NCBI RefSeq assembly: GCF_013282665.1
Contig: NZ_CP054041.1
Location: 1,532,001-1,596,000 of the forward strand
Length of the DNA stretch: 64,000 bases
Direction: 5' to 3'
Source of the DNA: Listeria monocytogenes
GTDB lineage: Bacteria > Bacillota > Bacilli > Lactobacillales > Listeriaceae
The notes under the pieces were generated by a model that worked only from the letters and a program-made list of their open reading frames with translations, ran no database searches and was not told the DNA's origin. A program made the translations under genes and the position numbers. Positions 35,374 to 43,356 of the stretch are shown piece by piece. Position 1 is the first letter of the stretch, and each line of letters opens with the position of its first letter.

Positions 35374-35823
35374 ATGGATTTAAGTGATTTTCTAAATAGC
35401 GGTTGGGAAGGCGTCTTAGTCGTTCTTGGTATCGTTGGTGTCCTTATAAATTTCCTTAGTAAGGCTGGTAAAACAGACGAAGCGGAAGCAAGAAAAGCGC
35501 AAAAACCAAGACCAAAAGTACGCACGATGCACCAAGTGAGCCGCACTCAAACCACTAAAAAGCCAGAAAAACGAAAAGTATCACAAGGAACTTTTGCACA
35601 AAATAAAACGCAAGATAAAGTCATTGCTGAACAAAAGGCAACACAAGAAAAAATGTTACGTGATATCCGACGAGAATCCGATGTGGCCAAAGGGAAAAAA
35701 CTAATTAAAAGCACAAGTAACCATTCTCGAAAAGCTCGTAAATTACGCGGTAGGTTACAAGAAGCGATAATTACGAAGGAAATCCTTGATAAACCAGTTT
35801 CTTTACGGAAAAATCATTTATAA
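35374..35823 (+). CDS. Membrane-anchored basic protein, third gene of the floA operon (lmo0393-like)
   Basis: A 149-residue protein with one N-terminal hydrophobic segment (about 10-28, VLVVLGIVGVLINFL) and a long, strongly basic, probably helical cytoplasmic tail (rich in Lys, Arg, Gln). It follows floA by 34 bases and ends at a terminator, the position of YqfB in Bacillus, though I see no clear similarity to it. ATG 35374 follows GAAGGTG. Function unknown. Confidence 0.75.
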   Translation: MDLSDFLNSGWEGVLVVLGIVGVLINFLSKAGKTDEAEARKAQKPRPKVRTMHQVSRTQTTKKPEKRKVSQGTFAQNKTQDKVIAEQKATQEKMLRDIRRESDVAKGKKLIKSTSNHSRKARKLRGRLQEAIITKEILDKPVSLRKNHL

Positions 35824-35828
35824 AAGTC

Positions 35829-35858
35829 GACCCAAGAACTAGTTTCTTGGGTCTTTTT
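35829..35858 (+). terminator. Terminator of the floA operon
   Basis: GACCCAAGAA and TTCTTGGGTC form a perfect ten-base stem, followed by five T residues. Confidence 0.85.
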
Positions 35859-35967
35859 GTTGCTGTGTCGGAACTGTTACATAATAACGCCAAGTTTTAA
35901 AATCCCTGTATTACAACTGTAACATTGACCTGCTATGCTGTGTGTATATAAAAAAGGGGTGCGTGGA

Positions 35968-36651
35968 TTGAAAATAATAGCAACGAGAAGAAAGATTTTT
36001 TTTGCGTTTATAGCTTTAATGATTTCTTTTTCAGTACTATTTTTACCAACAACTAGCGCATCAGCAGCAACTACGTATAAAATGACGACAACGGCTGATG
36101 TAAATGTTCGCACAACAGACAATACTAAAGGTAAAGTCATCGGTTTCTACAAAAAAGGTACAACGATTACTTTCACTGCAAAAACAAATAATAACTGGTA
36201 CAAAACAACATACAACGGTAAAGTAGGATATGTTTCAGGTAAATGTTTAACTACATACAAAACACCTGTTGCAACAACACAAAGTTTTGCCGCATTAAAT
36301 AGCGAAGCAAGAAAACATCTTGGTAAACGCTACAAAATTGGCGCTACTGGCCCAAGTTGTTTTGATTGTTCCGGTTACACGCAATATGTATACTCAAAAG
36401 GCGTTAAAAAAGCAATTCCGCGTACAGCAAAGCAACAATACGCTTCTGCTAAGAAAATTAAAGCTAGCGAACTAAAAAACGGAGACTTAATTTTCTTCAA
36501 TTATGGCAAAGGTATTGCACATGTTGGGATTTATGTTGGAAACGGCAAAATGCTTAATGCGCAAAATAACGGCGTAAAATACGACTCTATCACATCTGGC
36601 TATTGGAAAAAATATATTGCTGGATATGGTCGGGTAGCAAACTTAAAATAA
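35968..36651 (+). CDS. Secreted SH3b-NlpC/P60 cell-wall peptidase (lmo0394)
   Basis: A 227-residue secreted protein. A signal peptide (about 1-34, ending TTSASAA) leads to a bacterial SH3 domain (about 40-95, with [15 protein letters not shown]) and an NlpC/P60 domain (about 107-227). The nucleophile is C134 in [12 protein letters not shown], and the histidine is in [11 protein letters not shown]. Such enzymes cut D-Glu-mDAP bonds in peptidoglycan stems. I chose TTG 35968, which gives a normal signal peptide; GTG 35959 is an alternative. It resembles a shortened p60 (iap). Confidence 0.92.
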   Translation: MKIIATRRKIFFAFIALMISFSVLFLPTTSASAATTYKMTTTADVNVRTTDNTKGKVIGFYKKGTTITFTAKTNNNWYKTTYNGKVGYVSGKCLTTYKTPVATTQSFAALNSEARKHLGKRYKIGATGPSCFDCSGYTQYVYSKGVKKAIPRTAKQQYASAKKIKASELKNGDLIFFNYGKGIAHVGIYVGNGKMLNAQNNGVKYDSITSGYWKKYIAGYGRVANLK

Positions 36652-36659
36652 TCTCATCA

Positions 36660-36686
36660 AGCATCACTTTCTAGTGATGCTTTTTT
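36660..36686 (+). terminator. Terminator after the P60-like gene
   Basis: AGCATCACT and AGTGATGC arms with loop TTCT, followed by six T residues. Confidence 0.82.
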
Positions 36687-36707
36687 GTAGGAAGGAAGAG
36701 TTAGTAA

Positions 36708-37133
36708 ATGGGATATACAATAAAAGAAATGTCACTGAAAGAAATTGAACCACACGTAATAGAAGGACTATTGGAACATAAAGAACGACTAGGGTATGAT
36801 ATCCCCAAAAAAGATGCCGTATATATTGGTTTTGCCGCATTAAACGAAGCTGGCGAAATAATTGGAGGAGCAACAGCGAAAAACAGCTACGGAGAGCTAC
36901 ATGTTTCGCTTCTTTCTGTTGATCAAAATACACAAGGAAAAGGTGTGGGAACAGAATTAATGGCACAAATAGAAAGATATGGTAGAGCGAATAACTGCCA
37001 CCATATCTCGTTAACAACATTTAGTTACCAAGCACCAGAATTTTATAAAAAGTGCGGTTTCACTGAACTTGGGCGGGTGACAAATTTCCCTATAAAAGGG
37101 GAAGAAAAGTATTTCTTTATTAAATATTTATAG
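36708..37133 (+). CDS. GNAT-family N-acetyltransferase (lmo0395-like)
   Basis: A 141-residue GNAT protein. The acetyl-CoA loop is QNTQGKGVGTELMAQIERY (about 84-102), followed by the C-terminal YQAPEFYKKCGFTELGR motif common to this family. The substrate is unknown. AGGAAGAG precedes the ATG. It runs convergent with proC, only 2 bases apart, without a visible terminator between. Confidence 0.87.
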   Translation: MGYTIKEMSLKEIEPHVIEGLLEHKERLGYDIPKKDAVYIGFAALNEAGEIIGGATAKNSYGELHVSLLSVDQNTQGKGVGTELMAQIERYGRANNCHHISLTTFSYQAPEFYKKCGFTELGRVTNFPIKGEEKYFFIKYL

Positions 37134-37135
37134 AA

Positions 37136-37936
37136 TTACATAGAACTATTTTTCTTTGCAGCAGCTTGAACTGCATTGATAACAGCGGAACGGAAACCAT
37201 CATTTTCTAGTGATTTCACTGCTTCAATTGTAGTTCCACCGGGAGAAGTAACCATATCTTTAAGCTTACCTGGGTGCTCACCAGTTTCTAGAACTGTTTT
37301 CGCGGCACCTAGCACAGCTTGTGCCGCGAATTTATACGCTTTATCGCGAGGCATTCCACTGAGTACTGCGCCGTCTGCTAAAGCCTCTATGAACATATAA
37401 ACATAGGCTGGTGAAGAACCGCTGACACCGATAACTGCATCCATCAAATTTTCGGAAACAACTTCAGCTTCTCCAAAACTAGTAAAAATAGCTGTCACTT
37501 CTCTAAGTTCTTCGGATGTTATGTTCGTATTTGGTGAAACGGAAGACATTGCTTCACCAACAAGGGCCGGTGTATTTGGCATTACGCGAACAATTTTTGC
37601 TTTTACGGAAGTGAGTTCTTCTAAATTTTGGATAGTTACGCCAGCCGCTACGGAAACAATGATTTTTTCTGATGTTAACTTATCTTTTACCGATGTTAAA
37701 ACTTCAGGGATAGTATAAGGTTTCACCGCCAAAATGATAATATCTGCTTGTTCTACGAGTTTTTCTGCATCTGTTGTTAGTTTAATGCCATTAAATTCTG
37801 TTTCAAGCGGTTTGATTTTTTCCATACTACGACCGCAAACAATAATATTTTCTTTTGCTATTAAGTTCGCTGTTGCCAGCCCTCGAATCATTGCTGTACC
37901 CATATTTCCTGCACCAATAAAGCCAATTTTTATCAT
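37136..37936 (-). CDS. proC: Pyrroline-5-carboxylate reductase
   Basis: A 266-residue P5C reductase, catalysing the last step of proline synthesis. The N-terminal NADPH fold starts IKIGFIGAGNMGTAM, IVRVMPNTPALVGEAM is the conserved middle motif, and the C-terminal dimer domain contains DMVTSPGGTTIEAV. Length is typical. AGGAGCG lies before the ATG on the minus strand. It is divergent from the peptide locus across about 450 bases. Confidence 0.95.
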   Translation of the reverse strand: MIKIGFIGAGNMGTAMIRGLATANLIAKENIIVCGRSMEKIKPLETEFNGIKLTTDAEKLVEQADIIILAVKPYTIPEVLTSVKDKLTSEKIIVSVAAGVTIQNLEELTSVKAKIVRVMPNTPALVGEAMSSVSPNTNITSEELREVTAIFTSFGEAEVVSENLMDAVIGVSGSSPAYVYMFIEALADGAVLSGMPRDKAYKFAAQAVLGAAKTVLETGEHPGKLKDMVTSPGGTTIEAVKSLENDGFRSAVINAVQAAAKKNSSM

Positions 37937-38023
37937 GCTTTCTTTTCGCTCCTAACCAAATCATTTTTTTCTATTATCTCACGTTATACGGCTTTGTCCA
38001 GTTTTGTGATGAAAAGTATAAAA

Positions 38024-38056
38024 GTACCTTAGTGAATGTTGCTAGGGTGCTTTTTT
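38024..38056 (+). terminator. Isolated terminator-like hairpin
   Basis: GTACCTTAG and CTAGGGTGC pair (with G-U pairs) and are followed by six T residues. No plus-strand gene ends here: the nearest upstream genes on either strand are proC (minus) and the acetyltransferase that ended 890 bases earlier. Confidence 0.5.
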
Positions 38057-38309
38057 CGTGTTTACGATTGTTTTTTTCATGAGCGAAAGTCTGATATTGT
38101 ACTAAATGACTAAAGACGTTTTTGAAAAGTCCTTATTTACAAACAGTTCGGCTAATTGGAATAAACAAATATAGCGAAAATGTGTCGAAAGCAGCTTTCT
38201 TGACAACTAAAAATAAACATTTTTCTAGTAATTGTCCTCGAATGTGATAATTTGAACAACAATTAAAACAAACATTAGATACTGCTTTTGAGGGAATGTT
38301 TTTAATGCT

Positions 38310-38323
38310 TGAAAGCGCTATAA
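38310..38323 (+). promoter_or_regulatory. Candidate cre site (CcpA) upstream of the peptide genes
   Basis: TGAAAGCGCTATAA matches the catabolite-response consensus TGWAANCGNTNWCA at all but one fixed position. It lies just upstream of the TATAAT at 38341, consistent with carbon-source control of the peptide genes. Confidence 0.4.
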
Positions 38324-38394
38324 ATTGCGTTTTTATCAGCTATAATTAACTTTGGATGACAGTTCCAATTACATAATATTGCGAGGTGAAAATG

Positions 38395-38496
38395 ATGAAT
38401 TTCTTTCTACAATTATTAGGTAACTTCTCTGGAGCATTTAATTTTCCAGACGTAACAGGAGTACTAAACAGCCTAATCAAAGCTATTTTGGGTTAA
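38395..38496 (+). CDS. Hydrophobic 33-residue peptide, copy 1
   Basis: The first of three paralogous peptides: N-terminal half MNFFLQLLGNFSGAF, a central FPDVT hinge, and C-terminal VLNSLIKAILG. It has one Asp and one Lys, so net charge is near zero, and both halves can form amphipathic helices. There is no cleavable signal or double-glycine leader. GAGGTGA lies at 38383-38389; ATG at 38392 is also possible but the two paralogues begin MNFF. The family is not recognised. It resembles phenol-soluble modulins or leaderless bacteriocins in size and character, not in sequence. Confidence 0.75.
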   Translation: MNFFLQLLGNFSGAFNFPDVTGVLNSLIKAILG

Positions 38497-38531
38497 TGCT
38501 TACAAAAAATATGTAAAGGAGGCTACTACAA

Positions 38532-38633
38532 ATGAATTTCTTTCTACAATTATTAGGTAATTTTTCTGGAGCGTTTAATTTTCCAGACGTAACAGAAATC
38601 TTAAACAATCTAATCAAAGGAATCTTTGGTTGA
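38532..38633 (+). CDS. Hydrophobic 33-residue peptide, copy 2
   Basis: Identical to copy 1 through the first 21 residues, then EILNNLIKGIFG. AAAGGAGG lies at 38516-38523, a near-perfect ribosome binding site 8 bases before the ATG. Silent changes between copies (for example GGTAAC versus GGTAAT) while the peptide is unchanged argue that it is translated. Confidence 0.8.
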   Translation: MNFFLQLLGNFSGAFNFPDVTEILNNLIKGIFG

Positions 38634-38667
38634 TTAAAAAAATAAATAAAAAAGGAGGCTACTGAAA

Positions 38668-38769
38668 ATGAATTTCTTTCTACAATTATTAACTAACCTT
38701 TCTGGAGCATTACGTTTTCCAGATGTAACAGAAATCTTAAATAACCTAATCAAAGGAATCTTTGGTTGA
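38668..38769 (+). CDS. Hydrophobic 33-residue peptide, copy 3
   Basis: The most divergent copy: opens MNFFLQLLTNLSGALRFPDVT and ends exactly as copy 2, EILNNLIKGIFG. An added Arg gives it one more positive charge than the others. AAAGGAGG lies at 38651-38658. A terminator follows within 30 bases, so the three peptides form one short, abundant-type transcript. Confidence 0.8.
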   Translation: MNFFLQLLTNLSGALRFPDVTEILNNLIKGIFG

Positions 38770-38795
38770 TTGTGAATTATAATACGTTGAAATAT

Positions 38796-38825
38796 AGGGT
38801 TAAGACTATCTTAGCCCTATTTTTT
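38796..38825 (+). terminator. Terminator after the peptide genes
   Basis: AGGGTTAAGA and TCTTAGCCCT pair over ten bases (one G-U), followed by ATTTTTT. Confidence 0.85.
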
Positions 38826-38860
38826 GATTAAAGCTGTAAAAAAGGAGGATTTTTATATCC

Positions 38861-40075
38861 ATGAAAAAAATGATTGCAATTATTACGACTGTTACGCTTC
38901 TAACGATGGTTGTTTTTAACTTTAACCTAGGGATTGTCGCAAAAGCAGCAAACACTTCAGAGAGTAATCTAACGTATAAAGATGTACGAGGTGGTTTTTA
39001 CTTTGTTGGTTATGAAAATGTACAATTAGAAAAAGGGAAAACATACAAATATAAAATGGTTTATGAAGCAAATGTTGATATGACAATCACAGATACTATT
39101 ACAGGACAATCCGCAAAAGCAGGATTGTTTGTACCCAACTCTTCAGGTGTGCCAATTAATAGTAATGTTATAACTCGTACCCAGGAGAATGTAGTGGATG
39201 TAGCAAATGATAGTAATAAAGTTTTTACACATACATTCGAATTTACAGCAAATGAAGATACAAAAGTAGATATCGGTGTGTTTGCAGGTGCTGGATCGGT
39301 CTTACCAACAACGCCAGAAAGTTCACTGATTTGGAAAAACATAGCTGTAACAGATGAAACGCCAGTAGAAGCAGCAACTGCACCAGTCATTAATGCAGAA
39401 GATAAAACAATCAAATTAAATGAAACATTTAATCCGCTAAATGAAGTAACTGCAACAGATAAAAAAGATGGTGATATTACAAGTGCTATTCAAGTTACAA
39501 AAAACACCGTTGATACGACTAAAAGCGGCGAATATGATGTGGACTACAAGGTAACAAACTCAAGCAAAATCACAACGGTAAAAAGTATCAAAGTAACCGT
39601 AACTAAAGAGGCTGCACCAGTAAACACAGCCCCTGTCATAAATGCCAAAGATCAAACAATCAAAGTTGGTGACCTATTTGATTCGTTAAAAGGTGTGACA
39701 GCAACAGATAAAGAAGATGGTGACCTAACAGCAAAAATTAAAGTAACAAAAGACACGGTGAATAATTCGAAAAAAGGTGTTTACCAAGTCACGTATACCG
39801 TAACAGACTCAGGTAATCTATCTGCAACCCTTACAATTAAAGTAACCGTTACACAAGACTTAAAGATTACCGTAGACCCAATCAAACCAACTGGAAGCGG
39901 TACGCCAAAAGAACCTACTGGACCTAAACAACCTTCTGGAAAAGTTGAAACTACTAAGACGCAAGTAAACAAAATACCAAAAACTGGTGACAATTCAATG
40001 ATTTGGATGGTTCTTGCTGGACTCGGCTTAGCTACAGTCGGCATTACCACATATCGCAAAAAAGCAAACAGATAA
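38861..40075 (+). CDS. Sortase-anchored surface protein with two Ig-like (DUF5011-type) domains
   Basis: A 404-residue wall protein. A signal peptide (about 1-29, ending IVAKA) leads to a unique N-terminal domain (30-165, beginning after TSESNLTYKD) and two tandem DUF5011-like Ig domains (about 170-250 and 255-330), each with a D-x-x-DGD-(I/L)T motif. A Pro/Gly-rich spacer, sorting motif IPKTG at 372-376, a hydrophobic span and RKKANR complete it. Ile in place of Leu at the first motif position is less common but accepted by sortase A. AAAGGAGG precedes the ATG. It lies between the peptide genes and the exporter, so a role in that system is possible but unproven. Confidence 0.87.
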   Translation: MKKMIAIITTVTLLTMVVFNFNLGIVAKAANTSESNLTYKDVRGGFYFVGYENVQLEKGKTYKYKMVYEANVDMTITDTITGQSAKAGLFVPNSSGVPINSNVITRTQENVVDVANDSNKVFTHTFEFTANEDTKVDIGVFAGAGSVLPTTPESSLIWKNIAVTDETPVEAATAPVINAEDKTIKLNETFNPLNEVTATDKKDGDITSAIQVTKNTVDTTKSGEYDVDYKVTNSSKITTVKSIKVTVTKEAAPVNTAPVINAKDQTIKVGDLFDSLKGVTATDKEDGDLTAKIKVTKDTVNNSKKGVYQVTYTVTDSGNLSATLTIKVTVTQDLKITVDPIKPTGSGTPKEPTGPKQPSGKVETTKTQVNKIPKTGDNSMIWMVLAGLGLATVGITTYRKKANR

Positions 40076-40085
40076 ATTACTATGG

Positions 40086-40122
40086 ATGAAAAGAGTATTT
40101 AAAGTTCGATACTCTTTTCATT
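40086..40122 (+). terminator. Hairpin after the Ig-like surface protein
   Basis: ATGAAAAGAGTAT and ATACTCTTTTCAT are perfectly complementary over 13 bases. The T tail is weak, so termination may be partial. Confidence 0.6.
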
Positions 40123-40191
40123 AACTAGATGATAAAATGGCATTATAAAGCTGTTTTTGAGAAGTTTTATAATGGGAGAGGGGAATCAGTT

Positions 40192-40842
40192 ATGCCAAAG
40201 ATTGCTAAAGGTGATCGATTAGAAAATGTAGCTTTTGATTACATCAAGAATAAAATCACAACGGGTGAGTATCCAACGGGGTATCGTGTAGTAGAAGCGA
40301 AATTATCCCAAGAACTAAATATGAGCAGAACACCGATTAGGCGAGCGATTATCAATCTGTGCCATTCCGGTTTTTTAGTTCATCAATATAACCGAGGGGC
40401 CTTTGTTCAAAATACGGAAGTAACAATTACAGAGTTTTTTTCACGAATGAAGTTGGTCGAACTATTGATGTATGAAAGTGTGGAAAAATTAGTCTTACGG
40501 GAAGATTATGTTGTAGTAGATGACATCATAGAAATTGCAGAGAGCGTCATTCAATATGAGAAAAATAGAGAATATGAATTAATGCGTGGTGCTTTTGAAG
40601 ACTTTATTAGCATTTTTATCGGTAAATTGAATAATGAGTATTTTAATCGAGTAATTCAAGATTTATGGAATGAAATTAATGACAATGCAACAAAAGAAGT
40701 GCGGCTAATTATTGTTTCTGCTAGTGATAGGATTGCTGAAGAATTAGCACACATGATAGCTATTTTAAAATCATGGGATTACGAACAACTAAAAAAATGT
40801 TTTCAACACATTATGAACGCAATGATCTTAATTGCTTTTTAA
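40192..40842 (+). CDS. GntR-family (FCD-type) regulator of the exporter operon
   Basis: A 216-residue regulator with an N-terminal GntR winged helix (about 8-75, LSQELNMSRTPIRRAIINLCHSGF) and an all-helical C-terminal domain typical of the FadR/FCD group, though the usual metal-binding Asp/His pattern is not obvious. The ATG at 40192 follows GAGAGGGGA at 40176-40184. It stands first in a transcript with the membrane-fusion protein (17 bases), ATPase and permease, so it likely controls that operon. The inducer is unknown. Confidence 0.8.
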   Translation: MPKIAKGDRLENVAFDYIKNKITTGEYPTGYRVVEAKLSQELNMSRTPIRRAIINLCHSGFLVHQYNRGAFVQNTEVTITEFFSRMKLVELLMYESVEKLVLREDYVVVDDIIEIAESVIQYEKNREYELMRGAFEDFISIFIGKLNNEYFNRVIQDLWNEINDNATKEVRLIIVSASDRIAEELAHMIAILKSWDYEQLKKCFQHIMNAMILIAF

Positions 40843-40859
40843 AGAGAGGTTTTTAACTA

Positions 40860-41483
40860 TTGAAAAAAATAAGCTGGCTTATCATACTGATAATTATTGT
40901 TGCATCAAGTAGCTATTATTTTATAAAAGAAAAGGAAAAAAAGACGCCGGAAACTATTGAATATAAAACAGTCGAGGCGAAAATGGAAGATTTAAGCGTC
41001 TATGTATCTGCAGAAGGCCACATCGTAAAAAAAGAAAACGAATGGCCTGAATACGAAGATTTTGCGGCCCGAATTATGGTAGACGAGCTAGAAATCAATC
41101 AAATAAAAGAAAAACAAACGGCTAACGTACATGTCGGAGCAGTAACTAATAAAGTCTATAAAGGGAAAATAGCTGATATCAACGAAAAAGGAGTTATAAA
41201 CGGGTCTGTAACTTCATACGCAGTAACCATTAACCTGGAAAATGAAGATAATTTAAAAGAAAATATGTCTATTAGTGCAGATGTGCTTGTAGCCTTAGAA
41301 AAAAATGTTCTAACAATTCCAATCGAAACAGTCTACACGGATAAAAAAGATAAAAATTACGTCTATATCATTGACGCTGATAAGCAAAAGAAGCAAATCT
41401 GGATTGAAACAGGTAAACATAATACCAAATCAATTCAAGTGGTAAAAGGACTTACTGTAGGACAACAAGTGATTATTCCATAA
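40860..41483 (+). CDS. Short HlyD/MacA-like membrane-fusion protein
   Basis: A 207-residue protein, about half the usual length for this family. One N-terminal membrane anchor (about 4-22) is followed by part of a beta-barrel domain (IMVDELEINQIKEKQTANVHV ... GKIADINEKG) and a C-terminal membrane-proximal domain (VLTIPIETVYTDKKDKNYVYI). The helical hairpin and most of the lipoyl domain are missing, but the reading frame is intact. Starts at TTG 40860 with AGAGAGGT upstream. It is followed by MacB-type ATPase and permease genes, the usual tripartite set in Gram-positive peptide exporters. Confidence 0.82.
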   Translation: MKKISWLIILIIIVASSSYYFIKEKEKKTPETIEYKTVEAKMEDLSVYVSAEGHIVKKENEWPEYEDFAARIMVDELEINQIKEKQTANVHVGAVTNKVYKGKIADINEKGVINGSVTSYAVTINLENEDNLKENMSISADVLVALEKNVLTIPIETVYTDKKDKNYVYIIDADKQKKQIWIETGKHNTKSIQVVKGLTVGQQVIIP

Positions 41484-41500
41484 ATGGGGGCGAATGTAGC

Positions 41501-42175
41501 ATGATTCAACTATTTAACATCTCGAAAACCTATCAAATGGGAGAAAATACCGTAAAAGCATTAGATAATGTATCCCTTCAAATCAAACAAGGTGAATTTT
41601 TGGCGATTATCGGACCATCCGGCTCTGGAAAATCGACATTAATGAACATTCTTGGCATCCTTGATAAAGCAACTTTAGGCGAATACTATCTCAATAAAGT
41701 AAATCTAATGAGAATATCCGACAAAAAAATAGCCAAAATTAGAAATAAGAAAATCGGTTTTATTTTTCAGCAATTTAATTTAATGCCGAGACTCACTGCT
41801 TTTGAAAATATCGAATTGCCGCTAGTCTATCGAGGTGTCAGAAAAACTAAACGAAAAAAAGTAGTAGCGAAAAGTTTGGAACGAGTCGGCTTATTAGATA
41901 AAGCAAAACATTTACCAGCTCAACTGTCAGGAGGGCAACAGCAACGTATAGCAATCGCCCGAGCTATTTCTGGCAGCCCAGAAATAATACTAGCAGATGA
42001 ACCAACCGGCGCGCTGGATTCAAAAACAGGCGAAGAAGTAATGGCTTTGCTGAAAGAAATTCATAGAGAAGGAAATACATTAATTATGATTACACACGAT
42101 AAAGAAATCGCCGAACAAGCCGAACGAATCATAGAAATAAAAGACGGAAAACTCCGTGAATGGAATAAATTATGA
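41501..42175 (+). CDS. MacB/LolD-type ABC transporter ATPase
   Basis: A 224-residue ABC ATPase with Walker A GPSGSGKST (38-46), Q-loop FQQFNLMPRLTAFEN, signature LSGGQQQRIAIARA and Walker B IILADEPTGALD, then the H-loop ITHDKEIA. The type powers extrusion of peptides, lipoproteins or antibiotics by a mechanotransmission permease. GGGGGCGA lies upstream. Its stop overlaps the permease ATG by 4 bases, so the two are made in fixed ratio. Confidence 0.93.
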   Translation: MIQLFNISKTYQMGENTVKALDNVSLQIKQGEFLAIIGPSGSGKSTLMNILGILDKATLGEYYLNKVNLMRISDKKIAKIRNKKIGFIFQQFNLMPRLTAFENIELPLVYRGVRKTKRKKVVAKSLERVGLLDKAKHLPAQLSGGQQQRIAIARAISGSPEIILADEPTGALDSKTGEEVMALLKEIHREGNTLIMITHDKEIAEQAERIIEIKDGKLREWNKL

Positions 42176-43338
42176 GCCTTTTTCAAAGCGTAAAATTAGC
42201 ACTTAAACAACTACTATCCACCAAATTTCGCACATTTTTAACGATGCTCGGGATTATTATTGGTGTTTTTTCGGTTATACTACTAGTTTCAATTGGTGAG
42301 GCGATATCAAAAAATGTTTCTACACAATTAGGGGATATGGGGAGCAATCTAGTATCAGTCAGCTTTTATTCAGATAATCCTAATGACAAATTCACATATA
42401 ACGATGCAAAAAGCCTTCTAACTGGGACAGAAATTGGCTCGCCGGAAGTAATGCAAACAAAAGAAGTTCGAACGACGGATAAAACCGCAAGTAATCAAGT
42501 GACAGGAATAACGGAAGATTATGCCAGCATCAAAAATTTGGAAGTTATATCAGGTCGATTTTGTTCGAATGTCGATGTGAATTATGCTCAGAAAGTAACA
42601 GTTATTGGATCAGAAATCGCTAAAACCTATTTCAACAACCAAAATCCAGTTGGAAAATATGTGCAAATTGCTGGTTCCAGATATGTAGTCATTGGCGTTT
42701 TAAAGGAAAAAGGCGAGAGTCTTTTTGGCTCAGCGGATAAGAAACTTTTTATACCAATTACTTCCGCAGAACGGCTTTTTAAAAAAGATTCTGTAGATTT
42801 ATATTATATTCAAACCGAAAATACGGAGCAAGTTCCTGCTGCAGTTAAGCGCGTGGAGAAGAAAATGAATCAGCTTTTTTCAACTAATAATGAGGTGTAC
42901 ACCGTTGTGAATCAACAACAGGCGCTGGATACATTTGATAGTATTACGGGTACACTTACGATGGGACTTGGAGCAATTGCGGGGATTTCGCTACTTGTTG
43001 GAGGGATTGGGATAATGAATATTATGCTCGTATCTGTTTCAGAGCGAACCCGTGAAATTGGGATTAGGAAGGCGATTGGTGCAGGCAGTGGTGATATTTT
43101 AATACAATTTTTGATTGAAGCGATTGTGCTTAGTTTGTTAGGTGGTGGAATCGGAATTTTATTAGGCGTTTTTTCCGCGCAACTCATTACAGCTGCATCT
43201 AGTTTTGAAATGCACGTTTCTGCTGCGACGATTTTCTTAGCAGTTGGTTTTTCAATGTTTATTGGGGTGGTGTTTGGTGTAGTTCCAGCGCGTAAAGCAT
43301 CGAAAAAAATGCCAATAGATGCGTTGCGAGCGGATTAA
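42172..43338 (+). CDS. MacB/FtsX-family ABC permease
   Basis: A 388-residue permease with the MacB layout. TM1 (about 18-42) is followed by a large extracytoplasmic domain (about 45-255), then three TM segments ending in the FtsX domain (IGIMNIMLVSVSERTREIGIRKAIGA). The last cytoplasmic residues (PARKASKKMPIDALR) are typical. With the ATPase and short fusion protein it should form a pump. The nearby short peptides are the most likely cargo or threat, an inference from position. Confidence 0.92.
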   Translation: MSLFQSVKLALKQLLSTKFRTFLTMLGIIIGVFSVILLVSIGEAISKNVSTQLGDMGSNLVSVSFYSDNPNDKFTYNDAKSLLTGTEIGSPEVMQTKEVRTTDKTASNQVTGITEDYASIKNLEVISGRFCSNVDVNYAQKVTVIGSEIAKTYFNNQNPVGKYVQIAGSRYVVIGVLKEKGESLFGSADKKLFIPITSAERLFKKDSVDLYYIQTENTEQVPAAVKRVEKKMNQLFSTNNEVYTVVNQQQALDTFDSITGTLTMGLGAIAGISLLVGGIGIMNIMLVSVSERTREIGIRKAIGAGSGDILIQFLIEAIVLSLLGGGIGILLGVFSAQLITAASSFEMHVSAATIFLAVGFSMFIGVVFGVVPARKASKKMPIDALRAD

Positions 43339-43356
43339 CTAAAGGAGGCGTTTTGG

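Larger units (their letters stand above)
37937..38394. other. Long regulatory gap upstream of the peptide genes
   Basis: A 458-base stretch without a credible gene. It contains a terminator-like hairpin at 38024-38056, a TTGACA at 38200-38205 without a clear -10, a near-consensus cre site at 38310-38323, and TATAAT at 38341-38346, 54 bases before the first peptide start, without a matching -35. The length is unusual for this compact chromosome and suggests leader RNA or several regulators. Confidence 0.5.
38383..38769 (+). repeat. Three tandem copies of a 137-base unit encoding short peptides
   Basis: The starts at 38395, 38532 and 38668 are 137 and 136 bases apart. Each unit has a ribosome binding site and a 33-codon gene opening with the same 24 bases. 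The copies differ mainly at the third positions and in the C-terminal third, which indicates selection on the peptides after duplication. Confidence 0.9.

Noticed and set aside
38395..38769. CRISPR-like or IS-derived repeat
   Set aside because: Repeats are coding, 137 bases long, with ribosome binding sites; there are no short palindromic repeats with unique spacers and no transposase.
38395..38769. Type I toxin-antitoxin genes (Ldr or Fst style)
   Set aside because: Tandem short hydrophobic peptides fit superficially, but they lack the charged tail and the usual long structured leaders, and no antisense promoter was evident. Kept only as an alternative to the secreted-peptide model.
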